This document shows positions 51,613-60,671 of a stretch of DNA of 64,000 bases, one piece after another. The position numbers were made by a program, and so were the translations under genes. Within the stretch, counting starts at the first letter, position 1; each line of letters begins with the position of its first letter. The stretch lies in NCBI RefSeq assembly GCF_001957135.1, contig NZ_MPHK01000024.1, positions 696 through 64,695 on the forward strand. Reading direction: 5' to 3'. Below the pieces are notes generated by a model. It saw only the letters and a list, made by a program, of their open reading frames with translations. It did not search any database and was not told where the DNA came from. The DNA comes from Shewanella sp. UCD-KL21. Lineage in GTDB: Bacteria > Pseudomonadota > Gammaproteobacteria > Enterobacterales > Shewanellaceae.

Positions 51613-53466
51613 TTAAATTGATAGTTTCTTAACGCGTTTACCACCCCACATGAGATTCACGATAACGCGCGTTCCCACGATAGAAGTAAACATTGACGTT
51701 GCAATACCAATCATCAGAGTAATTGCGAAGCCTTTAACCGCGCCCGTACCCACAGCAAATAAAATTAATGCCGTCATAAAGGTGGTAATGTTGGCATCAG
51801 CAATGGTTGAAAATGCATTGGCGTAACCTTCATGAATCGCTTGTTGAACACTGCGTCCAGCAAGTAACTCTTCACGGATACGTTCATAAATCAGCACGTT
51901 ACCATCTACAGCCATACCTACAGTCAATACCATACCGGCAATACCAGGCAGGGTTAACACAGCGCCTGGGATCATTGACATCACGCCAACAACCATCACT
52001 AAGTTAGCGGTAAGCGCTAAGTTTGCGATAACACCAAATGCACGGTAATAGATAAGCATAAAGACTAAAACAACTGCCAAGCCCCAAATCATTGCTTGAA
52101 CACCATTTTCGACGTTCTGTGCACCAAGGCTTGGACCAATAGTACGTTCTTCAACAATCGTCACTGGCGCAATAAGCGCACCTGCACGAAGTAATAACGC
52201 TAAACTTTGTGCTTCTGAGTGATCAAGACCGTTAATAACGAAATTTCGGCCTAGACGAGCTTGAATGGTTGCTACTGAAATAACTTCTTCAAGTTTAGTC
52301 ATTTTCACTGAGCCATCAGGATTGCGAACACCGCTATCCTTGTACTCAATAAATAAAGTCGCCATTGGGTTACCAATGTTGTCTTTAGTGACGTTAGAGA
52401 AGATGTTGCCACCTTTCGCATCTAAGTTAATCGATACTTGTGGGCGGCTATATTCATCAAAAGAAGGCTGAGCACCAGTAATATGATCACCAGTTAACAT
52501 CACTTCTTTTTTCAGCACCGCAATGCCACCTGAACGACGAGGAAATACCTCAGATGTAGCAGGAACGCGGCCATTTGCTGCTGCGCTTTGATCAGTATTT
52601 TGATCTACCATGCGAAATTCAATCGATGCTGTAGCACCTAAAATCTCTTTTGCACGCGCAGTGTCTTGTACACCTGGCAGTTCAACAATAATACGCTCAG
52701 CGCCTTGACGTTGTACTACCGGCTCTGCAACACCCAGTTCATTAACACGATTACGAATAGTGGTCATGTTTTGCTGTAGTGCTTCTTCCTTAATTTGACT
52801 AAGGTAGCCGTCACTCATGGTGGCATACAGGGCAAAGTTTTCACCGCTGCTACCATCATTAAATACCATTTCGTTATTATTGCGAGACTTTAAGAAGCGT
52901 TCTGCTTTGGCTAAGTTTTCAGCATCGCGGAATTTAATCTCAAGGCCTTTTGCTGTTTTACGAACACCTGCGTAACGAATTTTCTCTTCACGCAATTGGC
53001 TTCTAAAATCAGCAATTTTAGCTTCTTCCATCTTACGAATGGCTTCGCCCATATCCACTTCCATTAAGAAGTGAACACCGCCGCGTAAATCCAAACCGAA
53101 CTTCATTGGTGATCCGCCAAGGGCTTCAAGCCACTCAGGTGTCGCCGGTGCTAGGTTTAATGCAACGGTATATTTATCACCTAATGAATCAGCAATGGCT
53201 TCTTTTGCAAGCAATTGCTGCTCAGAATTTTGAACACGGACAAGTAATTGTCCATCTTCGAGCTCAGAGCGCTTTACCGCAATGCCTTTACTTTCAAGTA
53301 ATCCGTTTACTGTCGATAGAGTTGAAGTTGTCACTTCTGCACCACGAGTCGCTACGACTTGTACTGCATGATCCTCACCAAATAGGTTTGGAGTTGCGTA
53401 AAAAGCACCTACGGCGATGACTAGCATCACCATGATGTTCTTCCACATTGGGTATTTATTTAACAC
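51613..53466 (-). CDS. secD: Protein translocase subunit SecD
   Basis: 617 residues, normal for a gammaproteobacterium. N-terminal helix, large periplasmic region starting GLDLRGGVHFLMEVDMGEA, GRNFVINGLDHSEAQSLALLLRAGALIAPV, then five C-terminal helices containing GMAVDGNVLIYERIREEL. It acts with SecF in the inner membrane. Encoded between yajC and secF with 10 bp to the secF start. Confidence 0.97.
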   Translation of the reverse strand: MLNKYPMWKNIMVMLVIAVGAFYATPNLFGEDHAVQVVATRGAEVTTSTLSTVNGLLESKGIAVKRSELEDGQLLVRVQNSEQQLLAKEAIADSLGDKYTVALNLAPATPEWLEALGGSPMKFGLDLRGGVHFLMEVDMGEAIRKMEEAKIADFRSQLREEKIRYAGVRKTAKGLEIKFRDAENLAKAERFLKSRNNNEMVFNDGSSGENFALYATMSDGYLSQIKEEALQQNMTTIRNRVNELGVAEPVVQRQGAERIIVELPGVQDTARAKEILGATASIEFRMVDQNTDQSAAANGRVPATSEVFPRRSGGIAVLKKEVMLTGDHITGAQPSFDEYSRPQVSINLDAKGGNIFSNVTKDNIGNPMATLFIEYKDSGVRNPDGSVKMTKLEEVISVATIQARLGRNFVINGLDHSEAQSLALLLRAGALIAPVTIVEERTIGPSLGAQNVENGVQAMIWGLAVVLVFMLIYYRAFGVIANLALTANLVMVVGVMSMIPGAVLTLPGIAGMVLTVGMAVDGNVLIYERIREELLAGRSVQQAIHEGYANAFSTIADANITTFMTALILFAVGTGAVKGFAITLMIGIATSMFTSIVGTRVIVNLMWGGKRVKKLSI

Positions 53467-53483
53467 ACCTGAGCCCTCTTGGC

Positions 53484-53816
53484 TTACAACGACTGGATAG
53501 AGCCTTTAGGCAATACCGCTGCAATATAGTCCTTTTTAATGGTGATCTGACTGGTTTCATTAATGCTTAATAAAACATAATCACTGTCATCGCTGATTTT
53601 AGCAATCTTGCCTAAAATGCCACCGCTTGTAAGCACTTCATCGCCTTTACTTAATGCAGACATTAAGTTTTTGTGCTCTTTTACACGCTTAGACTGCGGA
53701 CGGAAGATCATGAAGTAGAAGATCAAGCCAAAAATAACTAGCATGAAAATCAGTTCCATGGTGCCGCCACCTTGAGGAGCGCCTGCTGCGTTTGCGTATG
53801 CATTTGAAATTAACAT
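53484..53816 (-). CDS. yajC: Sec translocon accessory protein YajC
   Basis: 110 residues: one membrane helix (ELIFMLVIFGLIFYFMIF) followed by RPQSKRVKEHKNLMSALSKGDEVLTSGGILGKI, the highly conserved YajC block. It associates with SecDF. Located between tgt and secD, in the standard order. Confidence 0.96.
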   Translation of the reverse strand: MLISNAYANAAGAPQGGGTMELIFMLVIFGLIFYFMIFRPQSKRVKEHKNLMSALSKGDEVLTSGGILGKIAKISDDSDYVLLSINETSQITIKKDYIAAVLPKGSIQSL

Positions 53817-53853
53817 ATTACTCTCTTCTTATTTTCTAAAAAAAATCAGTCAA

Positions 53854-54972
53854 CTATAGTTCTGGTACTTCACGACCCAGTTTGGTGTAAAACTCTGTCA
53901 CGAAGGCGTCTAATGTACCTGTCTGGATTGCGCCACGCAAACCTTCCATCAACATTTGATAGTAACGTAGGTTGTGAATGGTGTTTAAACGCGCACCTAA
54001 GATCTCATTACAGCGATCTAAGTGATATAAATACGCGCGGCTGTAGTTTTTACAGGTATAACAATCACAATTTTCATCAAGGGTAGAAGTATCATCGCGA
54101 TGACGAGCATTACGAATTTTAATCACACCTTCAGAAGTAAATAAGTGACCATTACGTGCGTTACGGGTTGGCATAACACAATCAAACATATCCACACCAC
54201 GACGTACGCCTTCAACTAAATCTTCTGGCTTACCAACGCCCATTAAGTAGCGAGGCTTATCTTCAGGGATCTGAGGACAAACATGCTCTAAAATACGGTG
54301 CATATCTTCTTTGGGCTCTCCAACAGCTAAACCACCTACGGCGTAGCCATCAAATCCGATTTCAGTTAAGCCCTTAATACTTTCATCACGCAAATCTTCG
54401 TACACGCCGCCTTGAATAATGCCGAATAACGAGTTCGGATTTTCTAAACGGTTAAATTCGTCACGTGAACGCTGTGCCCAACGTAATGACATTTGCATCG
54501 ACTTACGCGCTTCATCATGTGTTGCAGGGTATGGCGTACATTCGTCAAAAATCATCACGACATCGCTGCCTAATGAGTCTTGAATTTGCATCGACTTTTC
54601 AGGGTCTAAGAAAATCTTCTCACCATTGATAGGCGAACGGAAATGCACCCCTTCTTCAGTGATTTTACGAATATCACCCAAGCTAAATACTTGGAACCCG
54701 CCTGAGTCAGTCAAAATTGGACGCTGCCAATTCATAAAATCATGCAGATCGCCATGCTTACGCATGATTTCTTCACCTGGGCGCAGCCATAAATGGAAGG
54801 TGTTACCTAACAGAATATCAGCGCCTGTGGCTCTAACTTCTTCAGGTGTCATTCCTTTCACAGTACCGTAAGTACCCACTGGCATAAATGCTGGGGTTTC
54901 AACTGTGCCGCGCTCAAAAATCAAACGGCCACGACGTGCGCGACCATCAGTTGTATCTAATTCAAATTTCAT
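53854..54972 (-). CDS. tgt: tRNA-guanine transglycosylase
   Basis: 372 residues. Nucleophile region (MFDCVMPTRNARNGHLFT), base-binding LTDSGGFQVFSL, GGLAVGEPKEDMHRIL, and the zinc site CDCYTCKNYSRAYLYHLDRCNE. It exchanges guanine-34 for preQ1 in tRNAs with GUN anticodons; queA, directly upstream, carries out the next step. A terminator lies between them, so tgt may have its own promoter with yajC-secDF. Confidence 0.97.
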   Translation of the reverse strand: MKFELDTTDGRARRGRLIFERGTVETPAFMPVGTYGTVKGMTPEEVRATGADILLGNTFHLWLRPGEEIMRKHGDLHDFMNWQRPILTDSGGFQVFSLGDIRKITEEGVHFRSPINGEKIFLDPEKSMQIQDSLGSDVVMIFDECTPYPATHDEARKSMQMSLRWAQRSRDEFNRLENPNSLFGIIQGGVYEDLRDESIKGLTEIGFDGYAVGGLAVGEPKEDMHRILEHVCPQIPEDKPRYLMGVGKPEDLVEGVRRGVDMFDCVMPTRNARNGHLFTSEGVIKIRNARHRDDTSTLDENCDCYTCKNYSRAYLYHLDRCNEILGARLNTIHNLRYYQMLMEGLRGAIQTGTLDAFVTEFYTKLGREVPEL

Positions 54973-55065
54973 AAATCACCTTGCCAGATAAACAGTCTGA
55001 CTCGCTGTTGTTTCATTAAGACATGAGGGCAGATGTTGCAACTTCAAGTGAGGCTGCAAAATAAA

Positions 55066-55104
55066 CCCAAAAAAATACCCACCTCTGTGGGCGGGTATTT
55101 TAGA
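55066..55104 (-). terminator. Terminator between queA and tgt
   Basis: On the minus strand AAATACCC and GGGTATTT flank a 12-nt loop and a T-run of seven follows (counting the stem T's). It separates queA from tgt-yajC-secDF. Confidence 0.75.
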
Positions 55105-55117
55105 TCAAAATCAATCG

Positions 55118-56158
55118 TTACGGGGCTTTTTTCGTTAAAAACATGGCATCGCCATAGCTAAAAAAGCGGTATTTGTGCTCAATCGCATGCTGATAAGCAT
55201 TCATCACATTTTCATAACCCGAAAATGCGCTGATTAACATAATCAAGGTTGATTCTGGTAAATGGAAATTAGTCACCATGGCATCAATGACTTTAAATTG
55301 ATAACCTGGATAAATAAAAATATCGGTATCACCTTTAAATTCAGTCAACGGATCATCACCACAGGCTTTGGCCGCACTTTCTAATGAACGAACTGAGGTG
55401 GTGCCCACCGCAACAACGCGTTTGCCCGCCGCTTTCGTTTGTGCAATTAAGTCGACAACCTCTTGGCTAACTTCAGCCCACTCAGAATGCATCACATGTT
55501 CATCAATGGTATCCACTCGCACTGGCTGGAAAGTCCCTGCGCCAACATGCAAGGTTACAAAGGCGATATTAACGCCTTTGTCTTTTAATGCTGCAAGCAT
55601 GGCATCATCAAAGTGCAAACCTGCTGTAGGTGCTGCCACAGCGCCTGGGGTTTGGTTATAAACCGTTTGATAGCGCTCTTTATCGGTATCCTCATCAGGA
55701 CGGTCGATATACGGTGGCAAAGGCATATGACCAACTTCTTCAAGCACTTCTAAAATGGTTTTATCATCTTCAAGGGCTAACTCAAATAAAGCGTCATGAC
55801 GGGCTAGCATTTTCATTTTGTAGCCACCGTCAACAATAATCATAGAGTCAACTTTAGGAGACTTAGAGCAACGAACATGGGCAAGAATGCGCTTATCATC
55901 AAGCATTCTCTCCACCAACATTTCTAATTTACCGCCGCTCTCTTTCTGACCGAATAAGCGTGCAGGAATAACACGGGTATTATTAAATACCATCAAGTCG
56001 CCGCTATTCACTTTAGACAGTACATCGGTAAATTGCTTATCGGCTAACTCTCCTGAATTGCCATCTAAGGTCAATAAACGCGAAGCATTTCGCTCAGCCA
56101 TTGGATATCGAGCAATAAGCTCATCTGGTAATTCAAAAGAAAAGTCTGCTACGCGCAT
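55118..56158 (-). CDS. queA: S-adenosylmethionine:tRNA ribosyltransferase-isomerase
   Basis: 346 residues. Motifs FELPDELIARYP, VFNNTRVIPARL, GAVAAPTAGLHFDDAML, TLHVGAGTFQPVR and TNFHLPESTLIMLISAF. It adds the epoxycyclopentanediol ring from SAM to preQ1-tRNA in queuosine synthesis. First gene of the minus-strand queA-tgt-yajC-secDF run. Confidence 0.97.
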   Translation of the reverse strand: MRVADFSFELPDELIARYPMAERNASRLLTLDGNSGELADKQFTDVLSKVNSGDLMVFNNTRVIPARLFGQKESGGKLEMLVERMLDDKRILAHVRCSKSPKVDSMIIVDGGYKMKMLARHDALFELALEDDKTILEVLEEVGHMPLPPYIDRPDEDTDKERYQTVYNQTPGAVAAPTAGLHFDDAMLAALKDKGVNIAFVTLHVGAGTFQPVRVDTIDEHVMHSEWAEVSQEVVDLIAQTKAAGKRVVAVGTTSVRSLESAAKACGDDPLTEFKGDTDIFIYPGYQFKVIDAMVTNFHLPESTLIMLISAFSGYENVMNAYQHAIEHKYRFFSYGDAMFLTKKAP

Positions 56159-56341
56159 TTTCGATACTCTTTTTTAGACAATAAAAACCGCGCTAGTCTA
56201 GGACTAGTAACAGCTAATATCAAGCAAAGGGTATGAAATAGTGATCGATTAATGCACGCCTGCAGCTAATGGCTAACGCCAACATTAAAATCAATTGGGG
56301 ATTTGGATTATGTGCGGCGATTAAAAAACCACGAAATAGGG

Positions 56342-56539
56342 TTATTTTGAGTTCGCTGATGGTACATTTGCTAAATTGTCATCAACTTCAGATACTGATG
56401 AAAGCAAATTTTTATCGACAGAATTACATAAACTGTCAGGTTTAAAACTATGGCTTTCAATCTTGAGGTCTATATCAACTTTTTTGCGTTTTTTAGCCGA
56501 CTGCTGCCTTAATACCGACTCTATCCAGTTTTTCATCAT
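56342..56539 (-). CDS. Possible 65-residue protein of unknown function
   Basis: It lies in the 565-bp gap between queA and acpH, on the queA strand. The N-terminal half is basic (LRQQSAKKRKKVDIDLKIES) and the C-terminal half acidic. AGGG is about 10 bp before the paired ATG-ATG start. No domain recognised. Coding is plausible but not established; the rest of the gap shows no other feature. Confidence 0.35.
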   Translation of the reverse strand: MMKNWIESVLRQQSAKKRKKVDIDLKIESHSFKPDSLCNSVDKNLLSSVSEVDDNLANVPSANSK

Positions 56540-56723
56540 CCATGATCCCTACAGCCCAAATTTCAACAGGCATAAAATATCTTCCATCAGTACAAATTGT
56601 AAATAATAGCCATGACTTTTAAAGAGAAACCTATATGATGAATCTTACAGTCAGTTGTTACTACATTTCCAATTATGTTGTTTAGTATCATACTGTAAAA
56701 ATCCGAAAATAAAAGTACAAAAT

Positions 56724-57320
56724 ATGAACTTTCTAGCGCACCTACATTTAGCTGATATTAGCGACACCCACTTAGCAGCCAATCTTGCTGGAGACTTTGC
56801 CAAGGGCGATATAAAACACTTCCCAAAGCATTTGCAACAAGGTTTATGGCTACATCGACAAATCGATCAAATTACTGACAGCCATGAATTAATCACCGAT
56901 TTAATCACATTATTTCCAAAAAGTTCACGCCGTGTGGCGCCAATTTTAATTGATTTAGTGTTTGATCATTACCTTGCTTTCTACTGGGATGAGTATCATC
57001 AGCAATCGTTATCTGAGTTTACTCAAAAGGCATACCATAGCCTGCAACATACCGCCGAACTGCCGGAAAAGCTGCAACTGATCATCCCAAAAGTCATCGA
57101 ACAAGACTGGTTAATGAGCTACCAGACAAGAGCGGGTCTAAACAAAGCAATTGAAGGTGTGAGCCAACGTATTTCAAAACCTGAGCTTTTTAAGACGGCC
57201 ATCAGCGACGTTGACAAGTTATATGTTGAAATTGAAATTGCTTTTCGTACTTTCTATCCACAGTTAATGGCCTATAGCCGTATCTATAGTCGTAAGACTC
57301 CTGAACAGTACCTGCCATAA
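56724..57320 (+). CDS. acpH: Acyl carrier protein phosphodiesterase
   Basis: 198 residues from the ATG at 56724 (MNFLAHLHLADISDTH), the family-typical N-terminus; the frame opens 69 bp upstream but those residues are not family-like. HD-type metal residues in GLWLHRQIDQITDSH and ILIDLVFDHYLAFYWDEY. It removes the 4'-phosphopantetheine group from ACP. The upstream region is AT-rich with no strong ribosome binding site seen. Confidence 0.92.
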   Translation: MNFLAHLHLADISDTHLAANLAGDFAKGDIKHFPKHLQQGLWLHRQIDQITDSHELITDLITLFPKSSRRVAPILIDLVFDHYLAFYWDEYHQQSLSEFTQKAYHSLQHTAELPEKLQLIIPKVIEQDWLMSYQTRAGLNKAIEGVSQRISKPELFKTAISDVDKLYVEIEIAFRTFYPQLMAYSRIYSRKTPEQYLP

Positions 57321-57444
57321 CTGATTTGCCGCAATCAAATAGCCGATTAATTGAGGCTATTTTACTTTCGCGGTTGATATCCATTACTGCGGCGCTGTTT
57401 ATTTGCTAAAATAGTCATCTATTTTTGTAAACCGATGCGATTAA

Positions 57445-58101
57445 ATGCAAATTTTTGACTACCAACCACCTAGTATTCCATGGCTTGATATCCGTTATAA
57501 AGACCGAGATATCATTGTTATTAATAAACCTGCCGGCTTATTAGCAAATCCTGGCAAAGCTGCCAATACCCATGATTGTGCTATTACTCGTTTACAAAAA
57601 CTCTATCCTGAAGCCATTTTGGTGCATCGCTTAGACTGCGACACCTCTGGCATCATGGTATTTGCCCGCAATAAAAAAGCCGAGTCTCACCTTAAAACTC
57701 AGTTTCAAGATAGAAAAACCAAGAAGGTTTATATCGCTGAAGTAGATGGTGTTATGGACGCTGACAGTGGCACGGTTGATTTGTCATTAGCTGGCGACAA
57801 AGAAAACCCGCCATTTCAAGTGGTATCAGAGCAAGGCAAGTCAGCGATTACTCACTATGAAGTCATCGAGCGTTTTGCAACTCATACCTTGGTTAAGTTA
57901 ATGCCAGAAACGGGCCGTACTCATCAGTTACGTGTTCATATGCTAGCACTTAATCACGTGATCCTTGGTGATAACTTTTACGGTGATGACATTACAGCGA
58001 AAACCAAAAAGCGCCTTAGCTTACATGCGCAAATGCTGACAATTATGCACCCGTACACTCAAAAGCAACGCACCTTCTTTAGCAAACACCCTTTTTGCTA
58101 A
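57445..58101 (+). CDS. rluA: RluA-family pseudouridine synthase (dual 23S rRNA/tRNA type)
   Basis: 218 residues, the same length as E. coli RluA (219) and with no S4 domain. Catalytic Asp in VHRLDCDTSGIMVFARN, plus VINKPAGLLANPG and ETGRTHQLRVHMLALNHVILGD. E. coli RluA modifies 23S U746 and tRNA U32. Other RluA-family members cannot be fully excluded, but length and N-terminus (YQPPSIPWL) fit RluA best. A strong terminator follows. Confidence 0.85.
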   Translation: MQIFDYQPPSIPWLDIRYKDRDIIVINKPAGLLANPGKAANTHDCAITRLQKLYPEAILVHRLDCDTSGIMVFARNKKAESHLKTQFQDRKTKKVYIAEVDGVMDADSGTVDLSLAGDKENPPFQVVSEQGKSAITHYEVIERFATHTLVKLMPETGRTHQLRVHMLALNHVILGDNFYGDDITAKTKKRLSLHAQMLTIMHPYTQKQRTFFSKHPFC

Positions 58102-58138
58102 AACAATTTAGCTAGCGCTAATATAACTATGCAAATAC

Positions 58139-58166
58139 AAAAAAACCGACAGATTGTCGGTTTTTT
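58139..58166. terminator. Terminator between rluA and sstT
   Basis: AAAAAACCGACA-GAT-TGTCGGTTTTTT, a 12-bp stem with A/T tracts, suited to act in both directions for the convergent genes. Confidence 0.9.
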
Positions 58167-58207
58167 ATTATCTCACATTAGAGGTTAAAGCTTTTTAAGC
58201 TTAAGCC

Positions 58208-59431
58208 TTAACTGTTTGCTTTATTCTCAGCTGCTTCACAAGCTGCAGCAGTGAATACCACATCCGTTGAGCTGTTTAGCGCAGTTTCCGCAGAATCTTG
58301 AATAACGCCAATAATAAAGCCTACAGCAACAACTTGCATCGCCACATCATTAGAGATCCCAAACAAGCTACACGCAAGCGGAATAAGCAGTAATGAGCCA
58401 CCAGCAACGCCTGAAGCGCCACATGCAGATACTGCAGCAACCACACTTAATAACACTGCAGTTAAGAAGTCGACTTGAATACCTAAGGTATGCGCAGCAG
58501 CAAGAGTCAGTACGGTAATAGTAATTGCCGCGCCGCCCATATTAATGGTTGCGCCTAACGGGATTGATACTGAATAAGTATCTTTATGTAGTTTTAGCTC
58601 TTCACACAAAGCCATATTCACTGGAATGTTGGCCGCACTTGAACGCGTGAAAAATGCCGTTACGCCACTTTCACGTAAACACTTAAACACTAATGGATAA
58701 GGGTTACGTTTGATTTTTACGTAAACCATAATCGGGTTAACCACTAAAGCAATAAAGGCCATAGCGCCAACCAACACCACAAGTAACTGCGCATAACCTG
58801 CTAATGCATCAAAGCCTGTTGCCGCAATGGTGCCCGACACTAAGCCGAAGATACCAATAGGCGCAAAGCGGATCACAAAACGTACGATTGTGGTTACGCC
58901 ATCGCTTAAGTCAGAGATAACTTGCTTTGTTGACTCATTGGCATGGTGTAAAGCAATACCTAAACCAATACTCCAGGCTAAAATACCAATATAGTTACCG
59001 GTAAGCAGCGCATTCACTGGATTATCAACAATTTTAAATAACAAGGTATTTAACACTTCTGCGATACCTTGAGGAGGATTAGTCCCCTCAACGCCGCCAA
59101 CAAGTACTAATGTTGTCGGAAAGGCAAAACTAAACAGTACTGCAGTTAACGCGGCAGCAAATGTGCCTGCTAAATACAAACCAATAATGGGACGCATATT
59201 GGTATGGGCATTTTTCTTTTGATTTGCAATTGATGATGCCACCAGTACAAACACTAAGATCGGTGCGACTGCTTTTAATGCTCCAACAAATAAATCACCA
59301 AGGAAGGAAACCTGCCCTGCTGCTGAAGTTGAAAATGTGGCGAGAAGAACACCCAGTACAATACCGGCGAGAATTTGTAACACTAAACTGCCATTAGCTA
59401 ATCGCGCTAACAGTGATGGATTTTGATTCAT
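58208..59431 (-). CDS. sstT: Serine/threonine:Na+ symporter
   Basis: 407 residues of the DAACS (glutamate-transporter) fold: about eight helices and two hairpins. The serine-rich FTRSSAANIPVNMALCEEL, the NMGGAAITITVLTLAAAHTLG motif and GVAGGSLLLIPLACSLFGI are as in SstT. It imports serine and threonine with Na+. About 250 bp upstream (59432-59680) contain no recognisable gene. Confidence 0.93.
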   Translation of the reverse strand: MNQNPSLLARLANGSLVLQILAGIVLGVLLATFSTSAAGQVSFLGDLFVGALKAVAPILVFVLVASSIANQKKNAHTNMRPIIGLYLAGTFAAALTAVLFSFAFPTTLVLVGGVEGTNPPQGIAEVLNTLLFKIVDNPVNALLTGNYIGILAWSIGLGIALHHANESTKQVISDLSDGVTTIVRFVIRFAPIGIFGLVSGTIAATGFDALAGYAQLLVVLVGAMAFIALVVNPIMVYVKIKRNPYPLVFKCLRESGVTAFFTRSSAANIPVNMALCEELKLHKDTYSVSIPLGATINMGGAAITITVLTLAAAHTLGIQVDFLTAVLLSVVAAVSACGASGVAGGSLLLIPLACSLFGISNDVAMQVVAVGFIIGVIQDSAETALNSSTDVVFTAAACEAAENKANS

Positions 59432-59680
59432 TGCTTGACCTATATTTTTATATTTATGGCTTTTATTAAGCTCTAATATTTGTGACTTTTTAAAAATCGA
59501 ATAACGGGATTTTAATAAGCTCTGATAGGTATATATCGGATGGGATGGCTAAAGTCTAGTTCCGCAGCAAAATGATGCACTAATATTACCGCACACTTCC
59601 AAACAAACCACATTTAGCCAACATGTGATGAAATTTAGCGCGTTTCATTATTAGCAAATTATTGTATTAGATGAAAATTG

Positions 59681-60559
59681 TTATTTTGCCCCTCGGAGCA
59701 TGGCATCAATTAATTCATGGGCATCAAATTTCGTTAACGCTTCATCGGCGCCTACTTGTTTAGCCTGACTGACGCTAATTTCACTGGATAAAGAGGTATG
59801 TAAAATAATATAGGCATTAGCAAGTTGCGGATTATTTTTGACTTCAAATGCAAGCTCATATCCATCAAGCCCTGGCATTTCAATATCACTGACTAACAGA
59901 TCTACTGGCTGTTGGTTATCCGCTGCCCGCTGCATTATCCGTAAGGCATCTTGACCATCTGCAGTAACCATATATGGAATATTTATCGAGTCTAATGCAT
60001 CTGAAAGTTGCTTACGGGCGACTTTAGAATCGTCCACTAATAAGATATTCAGTGGCTTTAGTTTCTCTCGCTGAATATCTGTCAAAATGGCTCTGTTGGC
60101 GGCGGGATCATAGGGGAATACTTTTGCCATTAATAACTCAACATCCAACAACTGCACTAATTTGCCATCAAGACGAGCAACACCCGTTAGAAAAACGTTA
60201 TGGCCTAAGTTTGCAGCCGGCGCTTCAATATCTCGCCAGTTACACTCAATAATTTTATCAATTCCGCGAACCAAAAAGCCTATCACCATTCGCTGGCAAT
60301 CAGTGATGATAATATTGCATTTATCATACTCGCTTGGATCTATCGGCTTAAAACCAATAGATGCAGCCATATCAATCACGGCAATGGTTTTACTGCGTAT
60401 GGTTGCTGCACCTAATATTGACGGATGAGACTTTGGAATAACCGACAAACGAGTGTACGGGACAATTTCGCGAACTTTTAAAGTGCCCAAAGCAAACTGC
60501 TGAGTATGGGAAAGGTGAAACAGTAACAATCCTTGTGACTGACTTGCTTTACTTTTCAT
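59681..60559 (-). CDS. cheV: Chemotaxis coupling protein CheV (CheW + receiver)
   Basis: 292 residues. The N-terminal CheW-like domain (about 8-160: QFALGTLKVREIVPYTRLSVIPKSHPSILGAATIRSKTIAVIDM) is followed by a receiver domain (about 172-290). The receiver has acidic pocket DD, phospho-acceptor Asp in LLVSDIEMPGLDGYEL, Thr/Ser at LHTSLS and a conserved Lys at ALTKFDAHEL. It couples receptors to CheA and adapts through phosphorylation. Confidence 0.93.
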   Translation of the reverse strand: MKSKASQSQGLLLFHLSHTQQFALGTLKVREIVPYTRLSVIPKSHPSILGAATIRSKTIAVIDMAASIGFKPIDPSEYDKCNIIITDCQRMVIGFLVRGIDKIIECNWRDIEAPAANLGHNVFLTGVARLDGKLVQLLDVELLMAKVFPYDPAANRAILTDIQREKLKPLNILLVDDSKVARKQLSDALDSINIPYMVTADGQDALRIMQRAADNQQPVDLLVSDIEMPGLDGYELAFEVKNNPQLANAYIILHTSLSSEISVSQAKQVGADEALTKFDAHELIDAMLRGAK

Positions 60560-60671
60560 AATATTGCCGATTAAAACTGATTATTTGAAGTTAACCACAG
60601 CCTTTTCTTCATATCAAATTCAAAACTGAATTTCGCGGTTTAAGTCGCTAATTTGCTTTATCAATTAGAAA